From contig NZ_LQBQ01000039.1 in assembly GCF_001507595.1 (NCBI RefSeq), positions 62,001-126,000 of the forward strand: a DNA stretch of 64,000 bases, written 5' to 3'. Shown here piece after piece: positions 8,682-17,391 of the stretch. A program made the translations under genes and the position numbers. Origin of the DNA: Ruegeria marisrubri. GTDB taxonomy: Bacteria; Pseudomonadota; Alphaproteobacteria; Rhodobacterales; Rhodobacteraceae. How positions within the stretch are numbered: the first letter of the stretch is position 1; every line of letters begins with the position of its first letter. The notes below the pieces were generated by a model, which saw only the letters and a list, made by a program, of their open reading frames with translations, searched no databases and was not told the origin of the DNA.

Positions 8682-8696
8682 TTAACAGGCTGTTAA
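8682..8696. promoter_or_regulatory. CtrA-type binding site, TTAA-N7-TTAA
   Basis: TTAACAGGCTGTTAA matches TTAA-N7-TTAA exactly. A third TTAA at 8666-8669 forms the inverted repeat TTAACC-N8-GGTTAA (8666-8685) with the left half. The site lies upstream of the minus-strand initiating sugar transferase gene. It is the second such site within 3 kb, which makes chance less likely in GC-rich DNA. Function is inferred from the motif. Confidence 0.6.
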
Positions 8697-8818
8697 TGCG
8701 GGGCTAGGCGGCGCGAGCGGCGATTCGGCACCTGAACCAGCGTCCTGCCTTCGCTGGAAGCACACGGGATTGTTTTCACCAGCGAAGGGGCAGAGAGATT
8801 TCCCGCCTGACGACGGCT

Positions 8819-9550
8819 TCAGCGGATGGCCTGAAACTCCACCGAGTCCTCACCGATACATGCAACGGTAAGCCGTCCCGTCGCGAAGGCGCCCGTATCA
8901 ACCGAGATGACGCCGGCCTTTGCGACGGGTTCGTCGACGATCGTGTGGCCGTGCGCGACCCACAGGCCGTCCCGGCGCGGCACCCGGCCAAAGTCGCGAT
9001 GCCCCCACACGAGCGTGCGCGGGTCCTGGCTGTCGAGGTCGAGCCGGGGATCGGCGCCGGCATGGACGACGGCGACGTTGCCGCTGCGATGCGACAGCGG
9101 CAGGGTGCGCAGCCAGAAGATCTGCTCTGAGCCCATGGCTTGGGAAAGCGCGTCGCGTACCCCTTCGAGTTCCGGCCCGCTGCTGGTTTCGGTCACGCCG
9201 GTGACACCGTAACTCGCCAGCGTCTGCAACCCGCCGTAACGCAGCCAGCGGGGGCCGTGGGTTATCGGGTCGTCGAGGAAGTTGAGCAGCATTTCCTCGT
9301 GGTTGCCGCGCAGGAAACAAGAATTCGGCCTGTCGATCAGGAGGCGCAGAACGCCGGCGCTGTCCTCGCCGCGGTCGATGTAGTCCCCGACGAAGACGAC
9401 CGGGTGGTCAGGCCGCAGTTGCGCCAGCGCGCGCTCCAGCAGATCGGCCCGGCCGTGAACGTCGCCGACTAGATGAAATGGGGCGTCAGGCGCCACCGGC
9501 GGAAACGCCGGAGATTTGCCGAGCAGCCTGGCAATCCATGATGTCAGCAT
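8819..9550 (-). CDS. Metallophosphoesterase, PPP serine/threonine phosphatase type
   Basis: The 243-residue protein carries the PPP/PrpA-like metal-binding motifs in order: GDVHGR (residues about 29-34), GDYIDRG (about 55-61), RGNHEE (about 81-86) and VHAGADP later, then HGHT. These bind two metal ions and hydrolyse phosphoesters. The substrate could be phosphoserine/threonine, phosphotyrosine or a small molecule; bacterial members near EPS genes may act on the co-polymerase kinase, but that is speculation. It is transcribed divergently from yjbH. The ATG at 9550 gives a normal family length. Confidence 0.88.
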   Translation of the reverse strand: MLTSWIARLLGKSPAFPPVAPDAPFHLVGDVHGRADLLERALAQLRPDHPVVFVGDYIDRGEDSAGVLRLLIDRPNSCFLRGNHEEMLLNFLDDPITHGPRWLRYGGLQTLASYGVTGVTETSSGPELEGVRDALSQAMGSEQIFWLRTLPLSHRSGNVAVVHAGADPRLDLDSQDPRTLVWGHRDFGRVPRRDGLWVAHGHTIVDEPVAKAGVISVDTGAFATGRLTVACIGEDSVEFQAIR

Positions 9551-9686
9551 TCAGAGGCTCCGGTCACCCATTGGCAGGGGTTGTGGTGTTTGCAACTCGG
9601 TTGTACTGGATCCTGTAAGTGATGGGCAGAAGTATGTGAAGCGCCCGGGCCAGAGCAACAGACAACCTTTTCGAGCAGGCAGGTTC

Positions 9687-11789
9687 ATGCGTAAAGCGAT
9701 ATGCATGGTTTTCGGTATCAGTTGCGCGCTGCTGACCGGGGGAACCGCGCGGGCGCAGAACCTTTCGACCTACGGCACGCCGGGGTTGATCGACATGCCC
9801 ACGGCCGAGGTGCTGCCGGACGGGAATCTGGCGATGACGGGGGCGGTGTTCGAGAACACCGCACGCGGCACACTGACCTTCCAGCTGCTGCCCTGGGTCT
9901 ATGGGTCGTTCCGCTATGCGTACATCTCCGACTTCGACGACACGCTGCCCGGCAGCCTCTATGACCGCAGCTTCGACATCCATGTTCGACTGCGCCAAGA
10001 GACCGAGTACGGGCCGGCCGTCGGAGTCGGTTTGCGGGATTTCGGCGGAACCGGCGTCTATGGCAGCGAGTACATCGTCCTGAGCAAGACCTTCGCGGAC
10101 CGCTGGAAAGTGACCGGCGGCATGGGCTGGGGGCGACTGGGCGAGCGCAACAGTTTCAAAAACCCGCTCGCCGTCATCGACGACCGTTTCGAAACACGCC
10201 CCGAAAACGATGCCGGCGAAGGCGGCAAATTGTCGGCCGACCAGTGGTTCCGCGGCCCGGCGGCCTTGTTTGGCGGCGTGGAGTATAAGGTCAACGACCG
10301 GCTGTCGGTGCTGGCGGAATATTCCTCGGACACCTATTCCTACGAGACGAGCCGCACCGGATTCGATGCCGACTTCCCGATGAATTTCGGCCTGAACTAT
10401 CGGTTCGAAAACGGCGTCAACCTGAACGCCTACTACATGTACGGCTCGACCATCGGTTTCCAGTTGAGCCGTGCGATCGACCCGCGCCGCAAACCCGCCG
10501 GCCCGGGTGGGATCGACGAGGCGCCGCCGATGTTGCAGCCGGTCGATCGGGTGGCGGCCGCCAGCTGGAACCTGCCGGAGCGGGGGGGCGAGGGATTGAC
10601 CGCGCGCGACGTGCTGCGGGCGCGGCTGGAGTCTCAGGGGCTGCGCATGGTGGGCTACCGGATCGCGGGCGGCCGCGCGTCTGTCGAGGTCGAGAACAAC
10701 CGCTACGATGCGGCCGCCCAGGCGGTCGGGCGCACGGCGCGGATCATGGCCAACACCTTGCCGCCCGAAATCGAAGGTTTCGAGATCACGCTGACGCGCA
10801 ACGGACTGCCGATCTCGTCGGTCACGCTCGCGCGTGGCGATCTCTACGAATTGGAGCATGATCTGGACGGCAGTTGGCGCACGCTGGCGCGCAGTCAGAT
10901 ACGCGATGAAACAGAGGGCCCGGACGGGTCGGTGGAGGGGGCCTATCCGCATGTCGCCTACCGCTTCGGACCCTACGCGCGGTTCTCCTTTTTCGACCCG
11001 GATGACCCGTTGCGCTATGAAATCGGCGCCGCCTTCACCGCCGATTATGTTCCGCGCCCGGGCATATTGCTGTCGGGGCTTGCCCGCTTGCCGATCTTCA
11101 GCACGCTCGACGACACCACCCGGGTGTCGGATTCGGTGCTGCCGCATGTGAGGTCCGACTGGGCGAGATATGCGAAGGAATCCGACATTCAGATCAACCA
11201 CCTGACCGCCTCCTACCTGTGGAGGCCGGGAAAGGACCTGTTTGCCCGTGTCACCGCCGGCTATCTCGAAGAGATGTATGGCGGGTTCTCGGCGGAATTG
11301 CTGTGGTATCCCTCTGGCGACCAGCTCGCGTTGGGGGCGGAGATCAACTATGCCAAGCAACGCGATTTCGACATGCTGTTCGGGTTCCAGGACTATGACA
11401 TCGTGACCGGGCACGCCTCGGCGTATTACGACTTTGCCGGTGACTATCGCCTGCAGGTGGATGCCGGTCGCTATCTGGCCGGAGACTGGGGCGCGACGCT
11501 GTCGCTGGACCGCGAGTTCAACAACGGCTTCAGGATCGGTGCCTTCGCCACCTTCACGGATGTGTCGTCGGAAGAGTTCGGAGAAGGCTCGTTCGACAAG
11601 GGCATCCGGTTCGAGATCCCGGTCGCCTGGATGACCGGCCGCTCGACTCGCACCAAGGCCGAGCAGACGATCCGCCCGATCCTGCGCGACGGTGGCGCCC
11701 GCCTGCAGGTCGAGAACCGGCTGTATGACTACGTGCGCGAAGAACGGGCCGGGCGGCTGGTCGGACAATGGGGGCGGTTCTATCGATGA
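9687..11789 (+). CDS. yjbH: YjbH-like outer-membrane exopolysaccharide biogenesis protein
   Basis: The predicted protein has 700 residues with an N-terminal signal peptide (KAICMVFGISCALLTGGTARA). The mature N-terminus NLSTYGTPGLIDMPTAEVLP is a strong signature of the YjbH/GfcD family (DUF940). The remainder is rich in alternating aromatic beta-strand segments, as in a beta-barrel. Members are linked to EPS export or modification across the outer membrane. The ATG at 9687 was chosen over an upstream in-frame start at 9516 because it directly precedes the signal peptide. Its stop overlaps the yjbF-like gene by 4 bases. Confidence 0.88.
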   Translation: MRKAICMVFGISCALLTGGTARAQNLSTYGTPGLIDMPTAEVLPDGNLAMTGAVFENTARGTLTFQLLPWVYGSFRYAYISDFDDTLPGSLYDRSFDIHVRLRQETEYGPAVGVGLRDFGGTGVYGSEYIVLSKTFADRWKVTGGMGWGRLGERNSFKNPLAVIDDRFETRPENDAGEGGKLSADQWFRGPAALFGGVEYKVNDRLSVLAEYSSDTYSYETSRTGFDADFPMNFGLNYRFENGVNLNAYYMYGSTIGFQLSRAIDPRRKPAGPGGIDEAPPMLQPVDRVAAASWNLPERGGEGLTARDVLRARLESQGLRMVGYRIAGGRASVEVENNRYDAAAQAVGRTARIMANTLPPEIEGFEITLTRNGLPISSVTLARGDLYELEHDLDGSWRTLARSQIRDETEGPDGSVEGAYPHVAYRFGPYARFSFFDPDDPLRYEIGAAFTADYVPRPGILLSGLARLPIFSTLDDTTRVSDSVLPHVRSDWARYAKESDIQINHLTASYLWRPGKDLFARVTAGYLEEMYGGFSAELLWYPSGDQLALGAEINYAKQRDFDMLFGFQDYDIVTGHASAYYDFAGDYRLQVDAGRYLAGDWGATLSLDREFNNGFRIGAFATFTDVSSEEFGEGSFDKGIRFEIPVAWMTGRSTRTKAEQTIRPILRDGGARLQVENRLYDYVREERAGRLVGQWGRFYR

Positions 11790-12427
11790 AACGGGCCATT
11801 CTGATCGCCGTGTTGCTGAACCTGATGGTCGCCTGCAGCAACACCAGCTACGAGATCGAGACCTTGCGAACTGCCATCGGGCAGGGCGATGCACGCCCCG
11901 ACCCGCGGGTGCAGTCCCTGATCGATGCGGGTGCGCCGCGGTTGCAGGTGGGGTTCCTCAAGAGCGGTCTGGCCGGCACGATGGTGCTGGAAGGCGAGCG
12001 TGACGGGGTGAGGACATGGCTGTCGGTGGATGGCGCGGCGCTGCTGACCCGCGACGGCATGGTCGTCGCCGAGCGAGGCTTCGGCGGCGGCCTGATGTCC
12101 TCGGACGTGTCGCAGCCGCTTGCGGCGATCCGGTCCGGCCGTGAAGGGGAGGTGACGCGCTTTCACTCTTTCCTGACCGGCAATGACGAGATCGTGACGC
12201 GCAGCTACAAGTGCCGGATCGAGGACCGCGGCGAGAAAGAGATCCTTGTCCAGGGCAAACCGGTCGCGACGCGGCTGATGCGCGAGACCTGCCGGAATAC
12301 AGATCACGAGTTCCTGAACCTGTATTGGTTCAGCCGGGCCAGCGGGCGCATGGTCCAGTCCCGCCAGTGGCTGGGTGATTTTCTGGGTGTGGTGACCATG
12401 CGGGAAGTCCGCGGGCAGGGTGCCTGA
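11786..12427 (+). CDS. yjbF: YjbF/GfcB-family lipoprotein
   Basis: The 213-residue protein has a lipoprotein signal peptide ending in LNLMVAC, so Cys17 or so would be lipidated. The sequence LQVGFLKSGLAGTMVLEGERD and the C-terminal LNLYWFSRASGRMVQSRQW fit the YjbF/GfcB family, which accompanies YjbH in group 4 capsule and yjb EPS operons. It probably sits in the outer membrane with its partner. The start is set by the ATGA overlap with yjbH and by the position of the lipobox. Confidence 0.82.
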   Translation: MKRAILIAVLLNLMVACSNTSYEIETLRTAIGQGDARPDPRVQSLIDAGAPRLQVGFLKSGLAGTMVLEGERDGVRTWLSVDGAALLTRDGMVVAERGFGGGLMSSDVSQPLAAIRSGREGEVTRFHSFLTGNDEIVTRSYKCRIEDRGEKEILVQGKPVATRLMRETCRNTDHEFLNLYWFSRASGRMVQSRQWLGDFLGVVTMREVRGQGA

Positions 12428-12498
12428 GGCCGCCGCTCCTGCGGTAAATTCCCGGCAGCCTTCGCGTGCCCGCCTCGGAAAGCCAGTTGCCAATGACG

Positions 12499-12516
12499 CA
12501 CGAATGCCTATTCGTG
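12499..12516. promoter_or_regulatory. 18-bp palindrome upstream of the aminotransferase gene
   Basis: CACGAAT-GCCT-ATTCGTG is a perfect 7-bp inverted repeat with a 4-base centre, 86 bases before the aminotransferase start. It could be an operator for an unknown regulator or a small RNA hairpin. No T-run follows, so it is not an intrinsic terminator. Confidence 0.3.
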
Positions 12517-12601
12517 TTCCGGTCGCGATGGAGCGAATCGCGTTGCGACGTGAGTTGCGGCCGTTGACGGGCACTCCGAACACAGTTTGAGAAACGGGAC
12601 T

Positions 12602-13864
12602 ATGGACATGCTGCATGAAAAAGCCGGGCTGATCGAAGCCATCCGCGCGCGTTTTGCCCATGTGGACGCCTGCCCGTTCCAAGGCCCGCGCATCTTCTTT
12701 GAGAATGCCGGCGGGGCGCTGACGCTGAACTCGGTGGTGGAGACCTCCGCCAGGTTCGCGGCCATCCCGGACAACCAGGGGCGGGACAACGTGGCCAGCC
12801 ATGCGCTGGTCGACATCATCAACAAGGCGAAATCCGATCTCGCCACTTTCATGAACGCCTCGTCCGGCCAGTTCTTCGTGGGCGAAAGCGGAACCGAACT
12901 GCTGTTCCGCATGATCCGCACCGCTTGCGTGAACGCGCCGAAAGGAACCAAGGTGATCGGCAGTTCGATCGAGCACCCGGCCAGCCGGAGCGCCGCGCGC
13001 CGCTGGGCCGGGATCGCCGGGCTGGACTATGTGAACGTGCCGCATGACGATGAAGCCGGCTTGGTAACGGCCTCTGATTATGCCGCGCTGATGACCCCCG
13101 ACGTATCGGTGGCCACGATCCTGCACGCCTCTCCCGTGACCGGGATGGGTATGGATGTGGGCGCAATCGCCAAGGCAATCCGAGAGGTCGCGCCTGATTG
13201 CTTCATCATCGTAGATGGCATCCAGCATGCGGCGCATGGGCAGATGGATATCGACAGCTATGGCGTCGATGGCTACGCGATCTCGCCCTACAAGGTGTTT
13301 TCACGCCATGGCTACGGGATTGCCTGGATTTCCGACCGGCTGACAGCTCTGCCGCATGACATGCTGCTGGGCGCGCCGGAAATAGGCTGGGAGTTCGGCA
13401 CCCGCGACACCGGCGCCTATGCCACCATGTCGGATGTGGTTGCCTATTTCGACTGGCTTGGTGGAGAAGTCTCGGACGAGACCGGCCCCCGCGCCCGGAT
13501 CGAGGCGGCCGGACGGGCCATCCGCGCCTACGAGACGCGGCTGACCAACGCGATGATCGATGGCACCGGGAACCTGCCGGGGCTGCGCGACATGGATCAC
13601 GTCACGATCCTTGCGGGCGCGGACAACCCCGCGCGCGAAGGGCTGGTCTCGATCGTTGTCGACGGAATGCCCTCGACCGAGGTCGTGACGCGCCTCAACC
13701 GGCAGGGCATCCGCACCCATACCCGAAAGGCGGACCACTACAGCGGCAACGTGCTGGACCCTCTGGGCCTGAGCGACTGCATCCGTATCTCGGTTTGCCA
13801 TTACAACACCGAGCACGAGGTGGCACAGCTGCTGGCGGCGCTGAAGGATATCAAAAGTCAGTAA
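12602..13864 (+). CDS. Class V PLP-dependent aminotransferase (cysteine-desulfurase-like)
   Basis: The 420-residue protein belongs to the class V fold. FENAGGALTLNSVVE near the N-terminus, GESGTELLFRMIRTA (cofactor phosphate region), DGIQHAAHGQMDID (Asp that contacts the pyridine nitrogen) and SPYKVFSRHGYG (PLP lysine, around residue 229) appear in the expected order. The conserved mobile Cys loop of true cysteine desulfurases is not obvious, so the reaction is uncertain; amino-acid lyase or aminotransferase activity are alternatives. It is a single gene between the EPS locus and tRNA-Val. ATGs at 12602 and 12608 are both possible starts. Confidence 0.82.
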   Translation: MDMLHEKAGLIEAIRARFAHVDACPFQGPRIFFENAGGALTLNSVVETSARFAAIPDNQGRDNVASHALVDIINKAKSDLATFMNASSGQFFVGESGTELLFRMIRTACVNAPKGTKVIGSSIEHPASRSAARRWAGIAGLDYVNVPHDDEAGLVTASDYAALMTPDVSVATILHASPVTGMGMDVGAIAKAIREVAPDCFIIVDGIQHAAHGQMDIDSYGVDGYAISPYKVFSRHGYGIAWISDRLTALPHDMLLGAPEIGWEFGTRDTGAYATMSDVVAYFDWLGGEVSDETGPRARIEAAGRAIRAYETRLTNAMIDGTGNLPGLRDMDHVTILAGADNPAREGLVSIVVDGMPSTEVVTRLNRQGIRTHTRKADHYSGNVLDPLGLSDCIRISVCHYNTEHEVAQLLAALKDIKSQ

Positions 13865-13917
13865 AGGCGCGACGGGAGTTTTCGGGCAAATTCCTTCGGG
13901 GAAGTTGCGCTCCCCCC

Positions 13918-13946
13918 TTGCACGTGCCCGCCGGCTTGGCTACATC
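13918..13946 (+). promoter_or_regulatory. Probable promoter of tRNA-Val
   Basis: TTGCAC at 13918-13923 and TACATC at 13941-13946 are separated by 17 bases and lie 10 bases before the mature tRNA 5' end. Spacing and position fit a housekeeping sigma-factor promoter. Confidence 0.45.
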
Positions 13947-13955
13947 CCCCCTCAC

Positions 13956-14031
<76 letters not shown>

Positions 14032-15099
14032 CTTATCCATTATAAATCAATTACTTACACGGCTGCAATTGGCGGCGTGTGTAGCAAATGGCGCTGCAAT
14101 CCGTGTGGCGGAATCACAACAGGTAAATGCCCTCTTGAGCCGACTGCAAGCCGCCGATACGGACGCCACTTTCGATACATACAGCTCTTCGCCATCCGCG
14201 GCGGAAACGGCATTGTTCGAAGAAATTGGAACAATGGCGCACACGCCGCGAGTACTTGAGCTTTCTGAACCAACATGCTTCACTGTTCTAATAGTTAGTA
14301 TAAGGCTAGGACCGGTTAGCATTAACCTGTAGTTCGAAAACGCATGGCGATACTCGAAAACTTAGATCTACAGCCGCGAGAGGGTTGATTGCCACTGACG
14401 CCTCTAAGCTCTGCACATCATTGCCCGACCAATTGAGAAACTGAAACGTAGCCCGATGCTCGACCAAAACCTCCAACAACGTTTGATGCCGATTGACCCC
14501 GAATGATACCCGTGCCAACCCCGCCCCAAATGGCTGAGTCAAGCGTATTGGCCCTCTTGTTTACCGTAGCACCGGTGTACCTTTCGCGGACACGCTAATG
14601 CAATAATAGCCCGACGACAGGAGCCACATGCAAAACACAGTGAATGGCCGCTATGTGCCGGAAGCCGAGAATTGTTGTTCCCTAAAGCCAGCGGGCCGCG
14701 CTGGAATTTATCACGATCATTACATGCATACGTCCCAACAGAATTTGGGAAAGGCATGCCCCGCCCCGGTTGTGCTTTAAGCAAGGCGGTGCGAAGTCCT
14801 AGGTGGAAGCGGAATACAAGAAAACGCGGTCCCTCCAGAGAAACCCCAAATTGGCGCGGAACCTTACAGAGGTCATCACAATCTCTGCGCACGCATTTAG
14901 GCTTTGCCTTCGGCAATGGGGACGTGTTCATCAACCCCCGACACGCGGATTATGATTGTCCCACAACAAGTAGAACCGGTTATTTCTCATTTGCTTTCTT
15001 GCTACGCAAACGCGCAAGGATCGCTGCGTCTTTCCCGCAAGACAACTCCGGACCGTGATAGAGCCTCCCGCAAGTGACCAGAGCCGACCAAACTCATGT
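14032..15099. other. Gene-poor, lower-GC stretch after tRNA-Val
   Basis: About 1.07 kb with no convincing gene. Base composition is visibly less GC-rich than the flanks. Several short frames are open (plus strand to about 14332; minus strand 14306-14542, starting at a TTG with MTQPFGAGLARVSFGVN; minus strand 14539-14934). None shows a recognised motif, a good ribosome binding site or the codon pattern of neighbouring genes. I read it as decayed or foreign DNA at the edge of an island. I saw no repeat of the tRNA 3' end in it. Confidence 0.4.
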
Positions 15100-15348
15100 T
15101 CACATAGGCTGCCTCGGACTGGCCATCGCGCCAGCAACTCGGTCGAGGACACCGTCGAGAGGGGCAGGTGGGTTGGCAAGTACATCTCGGATACGCTTGC
15201 GGGCGGACAGGACATCCGGGTCAGCAGGGGTATGACGCGCGGCAATCAATTCCAGTTCCAGTATCTCGCGAATTCCAGTCGGCGCGGGTCCCAGCTCTTC
15301 AAGGGTTTCGGCGGCATAGAGAAAATCGTCGCCGGCTCTCCGTCTGAT
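15100..15348 (-). pseudogene. In-frame C-terminal extension beyond an amber stop of the PD-(D/E)XK-like gene
   Basis: Directly after the TAG at 15349-15351 the same reading frame stays open for 82 more codons to a TGA at 15100-15102. The translated sequence is protein-like (AGDDFLYAAETLEELGPAPT, ILELELIAARHTPADPDV, RIRDVLANPPAPLDGVLD) with charged helices and codon choice like the gene before it. It contains no good start codon. The simplest reading is that TAG replaced a sense codon such as CAG and truncated the protein. Natural readthrough or a separate small gene with a rare start are alternatives. Confidence 0.55.
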
Positions 15349-17391
15349 CTACAGGTAAAGGTCTTCAGGTAAAGCTAGCGGTGTTTTGTTGGAGAGGATC
15401 CGATGCCGGTCGAGCTGCAAGTCAATGCGCTTCTTTAGGCTGCAGACAAGCTGCTCATGCAGCGCCGCTGCATTGGAGCGAAGCTTGTCATGCCATTCTC
15501 GGTTGATGCGCCGGTCAACCTCGGAACGCAACATACCGACCCCGAGCACTGAAGCGGCGCCCAACGCCGGGCCGAGCATGAGTGCACCAGCTGGGCCAAT
15601 CACAATCAAACCAAGACCTGCGCCGAACTTGCCGGCGGCGAGGACCAATGTGCCGCGCAGCACGCTGTCTACGACCATCCAGGCAGGCAAGTGCTCTACC
15701 GGAATCTCGCCCTTGAGCGCGCGGATCACTCCACCAACCGCTCCCACACCTACGGCCAAGCCAAGCAAATCCGGGTCTGCAAGATCGAGGCCAGCGTCAA
15801 CAGAGCGCTGCATAAGGGCTTCTATGGTTTCCAGTTCGAAGCCTTCGATTGTAATTACCTGCTCGGCCCAATCCTTGTCCGCGGCTTGTGCGGCGAGCTC
15901 GGCATTGGCGATGACCGGAATGTCCGGGTACTTGTCGAAGTGATCTTCCAGCTGCGACATGTTCTGAGCGCATTTGACCTGCACGGGATTGCCGTCGACG
16001 ATCAGGTCAAAGCCCGGATTGTTGCTGGCTCCCGGAAGGGCAACGTGATGTCCGTCTTCGATCAGCTTACCGAGGACGAACTGTTCGGCGGTGTAGCCAC
16101 GCAGTGCGATGTCGGAGCCATGCAGTGCAAAGTTTGCGGCGTGCTGCGCGAATTCGAGCGGGTTGCCGATGTCTGCTGATCTCCAGAAATCTGCGCCGGT
16201 GACGACACGCGGGTCGATAGCGGCCGCATTATGAAGCATGTCGGCGGCAGTCAGCCCAAGTGTTGCCAGCGTCTCAAGGGCGTCGTTTTGACTCTTCCGG
16301 TACTGGCCTCCCCTCCAGTCGCGAGGCGGACTACCCGGTGCTGCCTCAATGCGTCCCGATGCGACAGATTCCAGCCTGATCATTCGTGATCGATGGGCTT
16401 TCCACCTCGTCGGTGATACATGCGCTGGACGTTGCGCACCCGGCGCGCAGAGACTCCGGAAATCTGAGGCAAGGCAGCCAAGGCCGTTGCGGCGGTCTTC
16501 TTGTCCGCGAACTGCGAGGAGAACAGCTATACGCGATGCGGTCTGAGCGCGAATGATGTTGCCGATCCTCTGGCCACCCAGACCCAATGCGAGAAGGCCG
16601 GCGGCGATGGTGAGCGGGTTCACCATCACCGCGAGGAAAGAATCCGCGGCCGGGCCACCCAAGAAAGGCAGAAACGCAGAGGCTTTGGCCGCCAGGATGT
16701 ACGGGGCAAAACCGGCGCCGTTCACCGCGGCCGCCAAGCCCATCCACCCACCTGCTGCGGCTAAAGCAGCCCAGCCATGCGTTCCACCGCGCCGAAGTGC
16801 GTCTACGATTCGCGGGTCGAGATTCTCATCTGTGCCATCAAGATCGATACCATCAAGAAGCTCTGCGAGTTCGTATGCGACCACTTGCGGGAACAGCAAA
16901 GGGTCTTTCTTCTGCCAAAGCTGCCCGGGTTTGCTCGCAATCTCACGCGCTCGACGCCGGACCCTTTCTAGAATGGGAGCGCGTTGCTCATCGGTACGAG
17001 CTCGGAGCTGAATGCGGGCGCGAATGCCTGGCGACAGATCACGAGCGGCCAGGACACCCAGCGCAGCCGCTTCTTCAGAGAGTCGTCGCTCTGACAAGGG
17101 GAGGGTGTCGGGAGCTCCGAGTGCCTCAGCAAGGGTGACCCAGAGGCGGTGTCGCAGCACCGCGTCGTCGGTCCCGCTTTCCGAGAGCCTTGCCGCTGTG
17201 ATCGCCATCCGGTCGGCCGCAGTTGGTAGGTCGGCCCCCAACTTCTGTCCTAGGCCTTCGCCGATCCCGCGCATCGCCTCGAAGATCGAGACCGTGTCCA
17301 GAAGGGCAATAAGACCGCAAAGCTCGTCCCTGGCTGCAAGGCCCAGTCCTGAGGCGATCAGGTCTGGAGGAAGTAAGTCATTCGAAGTCAT
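15349..17391 (-). CDS. Unrecognised membrane protein plus PD-(D/E)XK-like protein, probably two genes joined by a frameshift
   Basis: As the sequence stands, one 680-residue frame runs from the ATG at 17391 to TAG at 15349. Residues 1-about 290 form a helical domain followed by glycine/alanine-rich membrane segments (AALAAAGGWMGLAAAVNGAG; FLAVMVNPLTIAAGLLALGL). Residues about 337-680 contain GYTAEQFVLGKLIEDGHHVA then NNPGFDLIVDGNPVQVKC, which looks like the core of a restriction-endonuclease-like (PD-(D/E)XK) fold, and then a second glycine-rich hydrophobic region (LGLIVIGPAGALMLGPALGA). The intervening 43 codons look unlike either half, and frame analysis suggests two coupled genes (see the frameshift entry). 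Family and function are unknown; a membrane-linked nuclease or defence effector is only a hypothesis. Confidence 0.6.
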   Translation of the reverse strand: MTSNDLLPPDLIASGLGLAARDELCGLIALLDTVSIFEAMRGIGEGLGQKLGADLPTAADRMAITAARLSESGTDDAVLRHRLWVTLAEALGAPDTLPLSERRLSEEAAALGVLAARDLSPGIRARIQLRARTDEQRAPILERVRRRAREIASKPGQLWQKKDPLLFPQVVAYELAELLDGIDLDGTDENLDPRIVDALRRGGTHGWAALAAAGGWMGLAAAVNGAGFAPYILAAKASAFLPFLGGPAADSFLAVMVNPLTIAAGLLALGLGGQRIGNIIRAQTASRIAVLLAVRGQEDRRNGLGCLASDFRSLCAPGAQRPAHVSPTRWKAHRSRMIRLESVASGRIEAAPGSPPRDWRGGQYRKSQNDALETLATLGLTAADMLHNAAAIDPRVVTGADFWRSADIGNPLEFAQHAANFALHGSDIALRGYTAEQFVLGKLIEDGHHVALPGASNNPGFDLIVDGNPVQVKCAQNMSQLEDHFDKYPDIPVIANAELAAQAADKDWAEQVITIEGFELETIEALMQRSVDAGLDLADPDLLGLAVGVGAVGGVIRALKGEIPVEHLPAWMVVDSVLRGTLVLAAGKFGAGLGLIVIGPAGALMLGPALGAASVLGVGMLRSEVDRRINREWHDKLRSNAAALHEQLVCSLKKRIDLQLDRHRILSNKTPLALPEDLYL
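16380..16529 (-). other. Probable +1 frameshift region between two ATGA-coupled genes
   Basis: In the frame shifted by one base, after a stop at 16527-16529, the sequence reads KTAATALAALPQISGVSARR and continues RVRNVQRMYHRRGGKPIDHE to a TGA at 16380-16382. That TGA overlaps an ATG at 16381-16383 (ATGA), which begins MIRLESVASG in the frame of the downstream half. A normal-looking C-terminus that ends in a 4-base coupled start is better explained by two genes than by one fusion. A single extra base near 16500 in this sequence would account for it. The first gene would then be 16380-17391 (about 336 residues) and the second would start at 16383. Confidence 0.55.

Noticed and set aside
9564..11894. 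Long open frame antisense to yjbH (776 codons)
   Set aside because: It is a high-GC shadow frame with no domain or signal, opposite a gene with clear family signatures.
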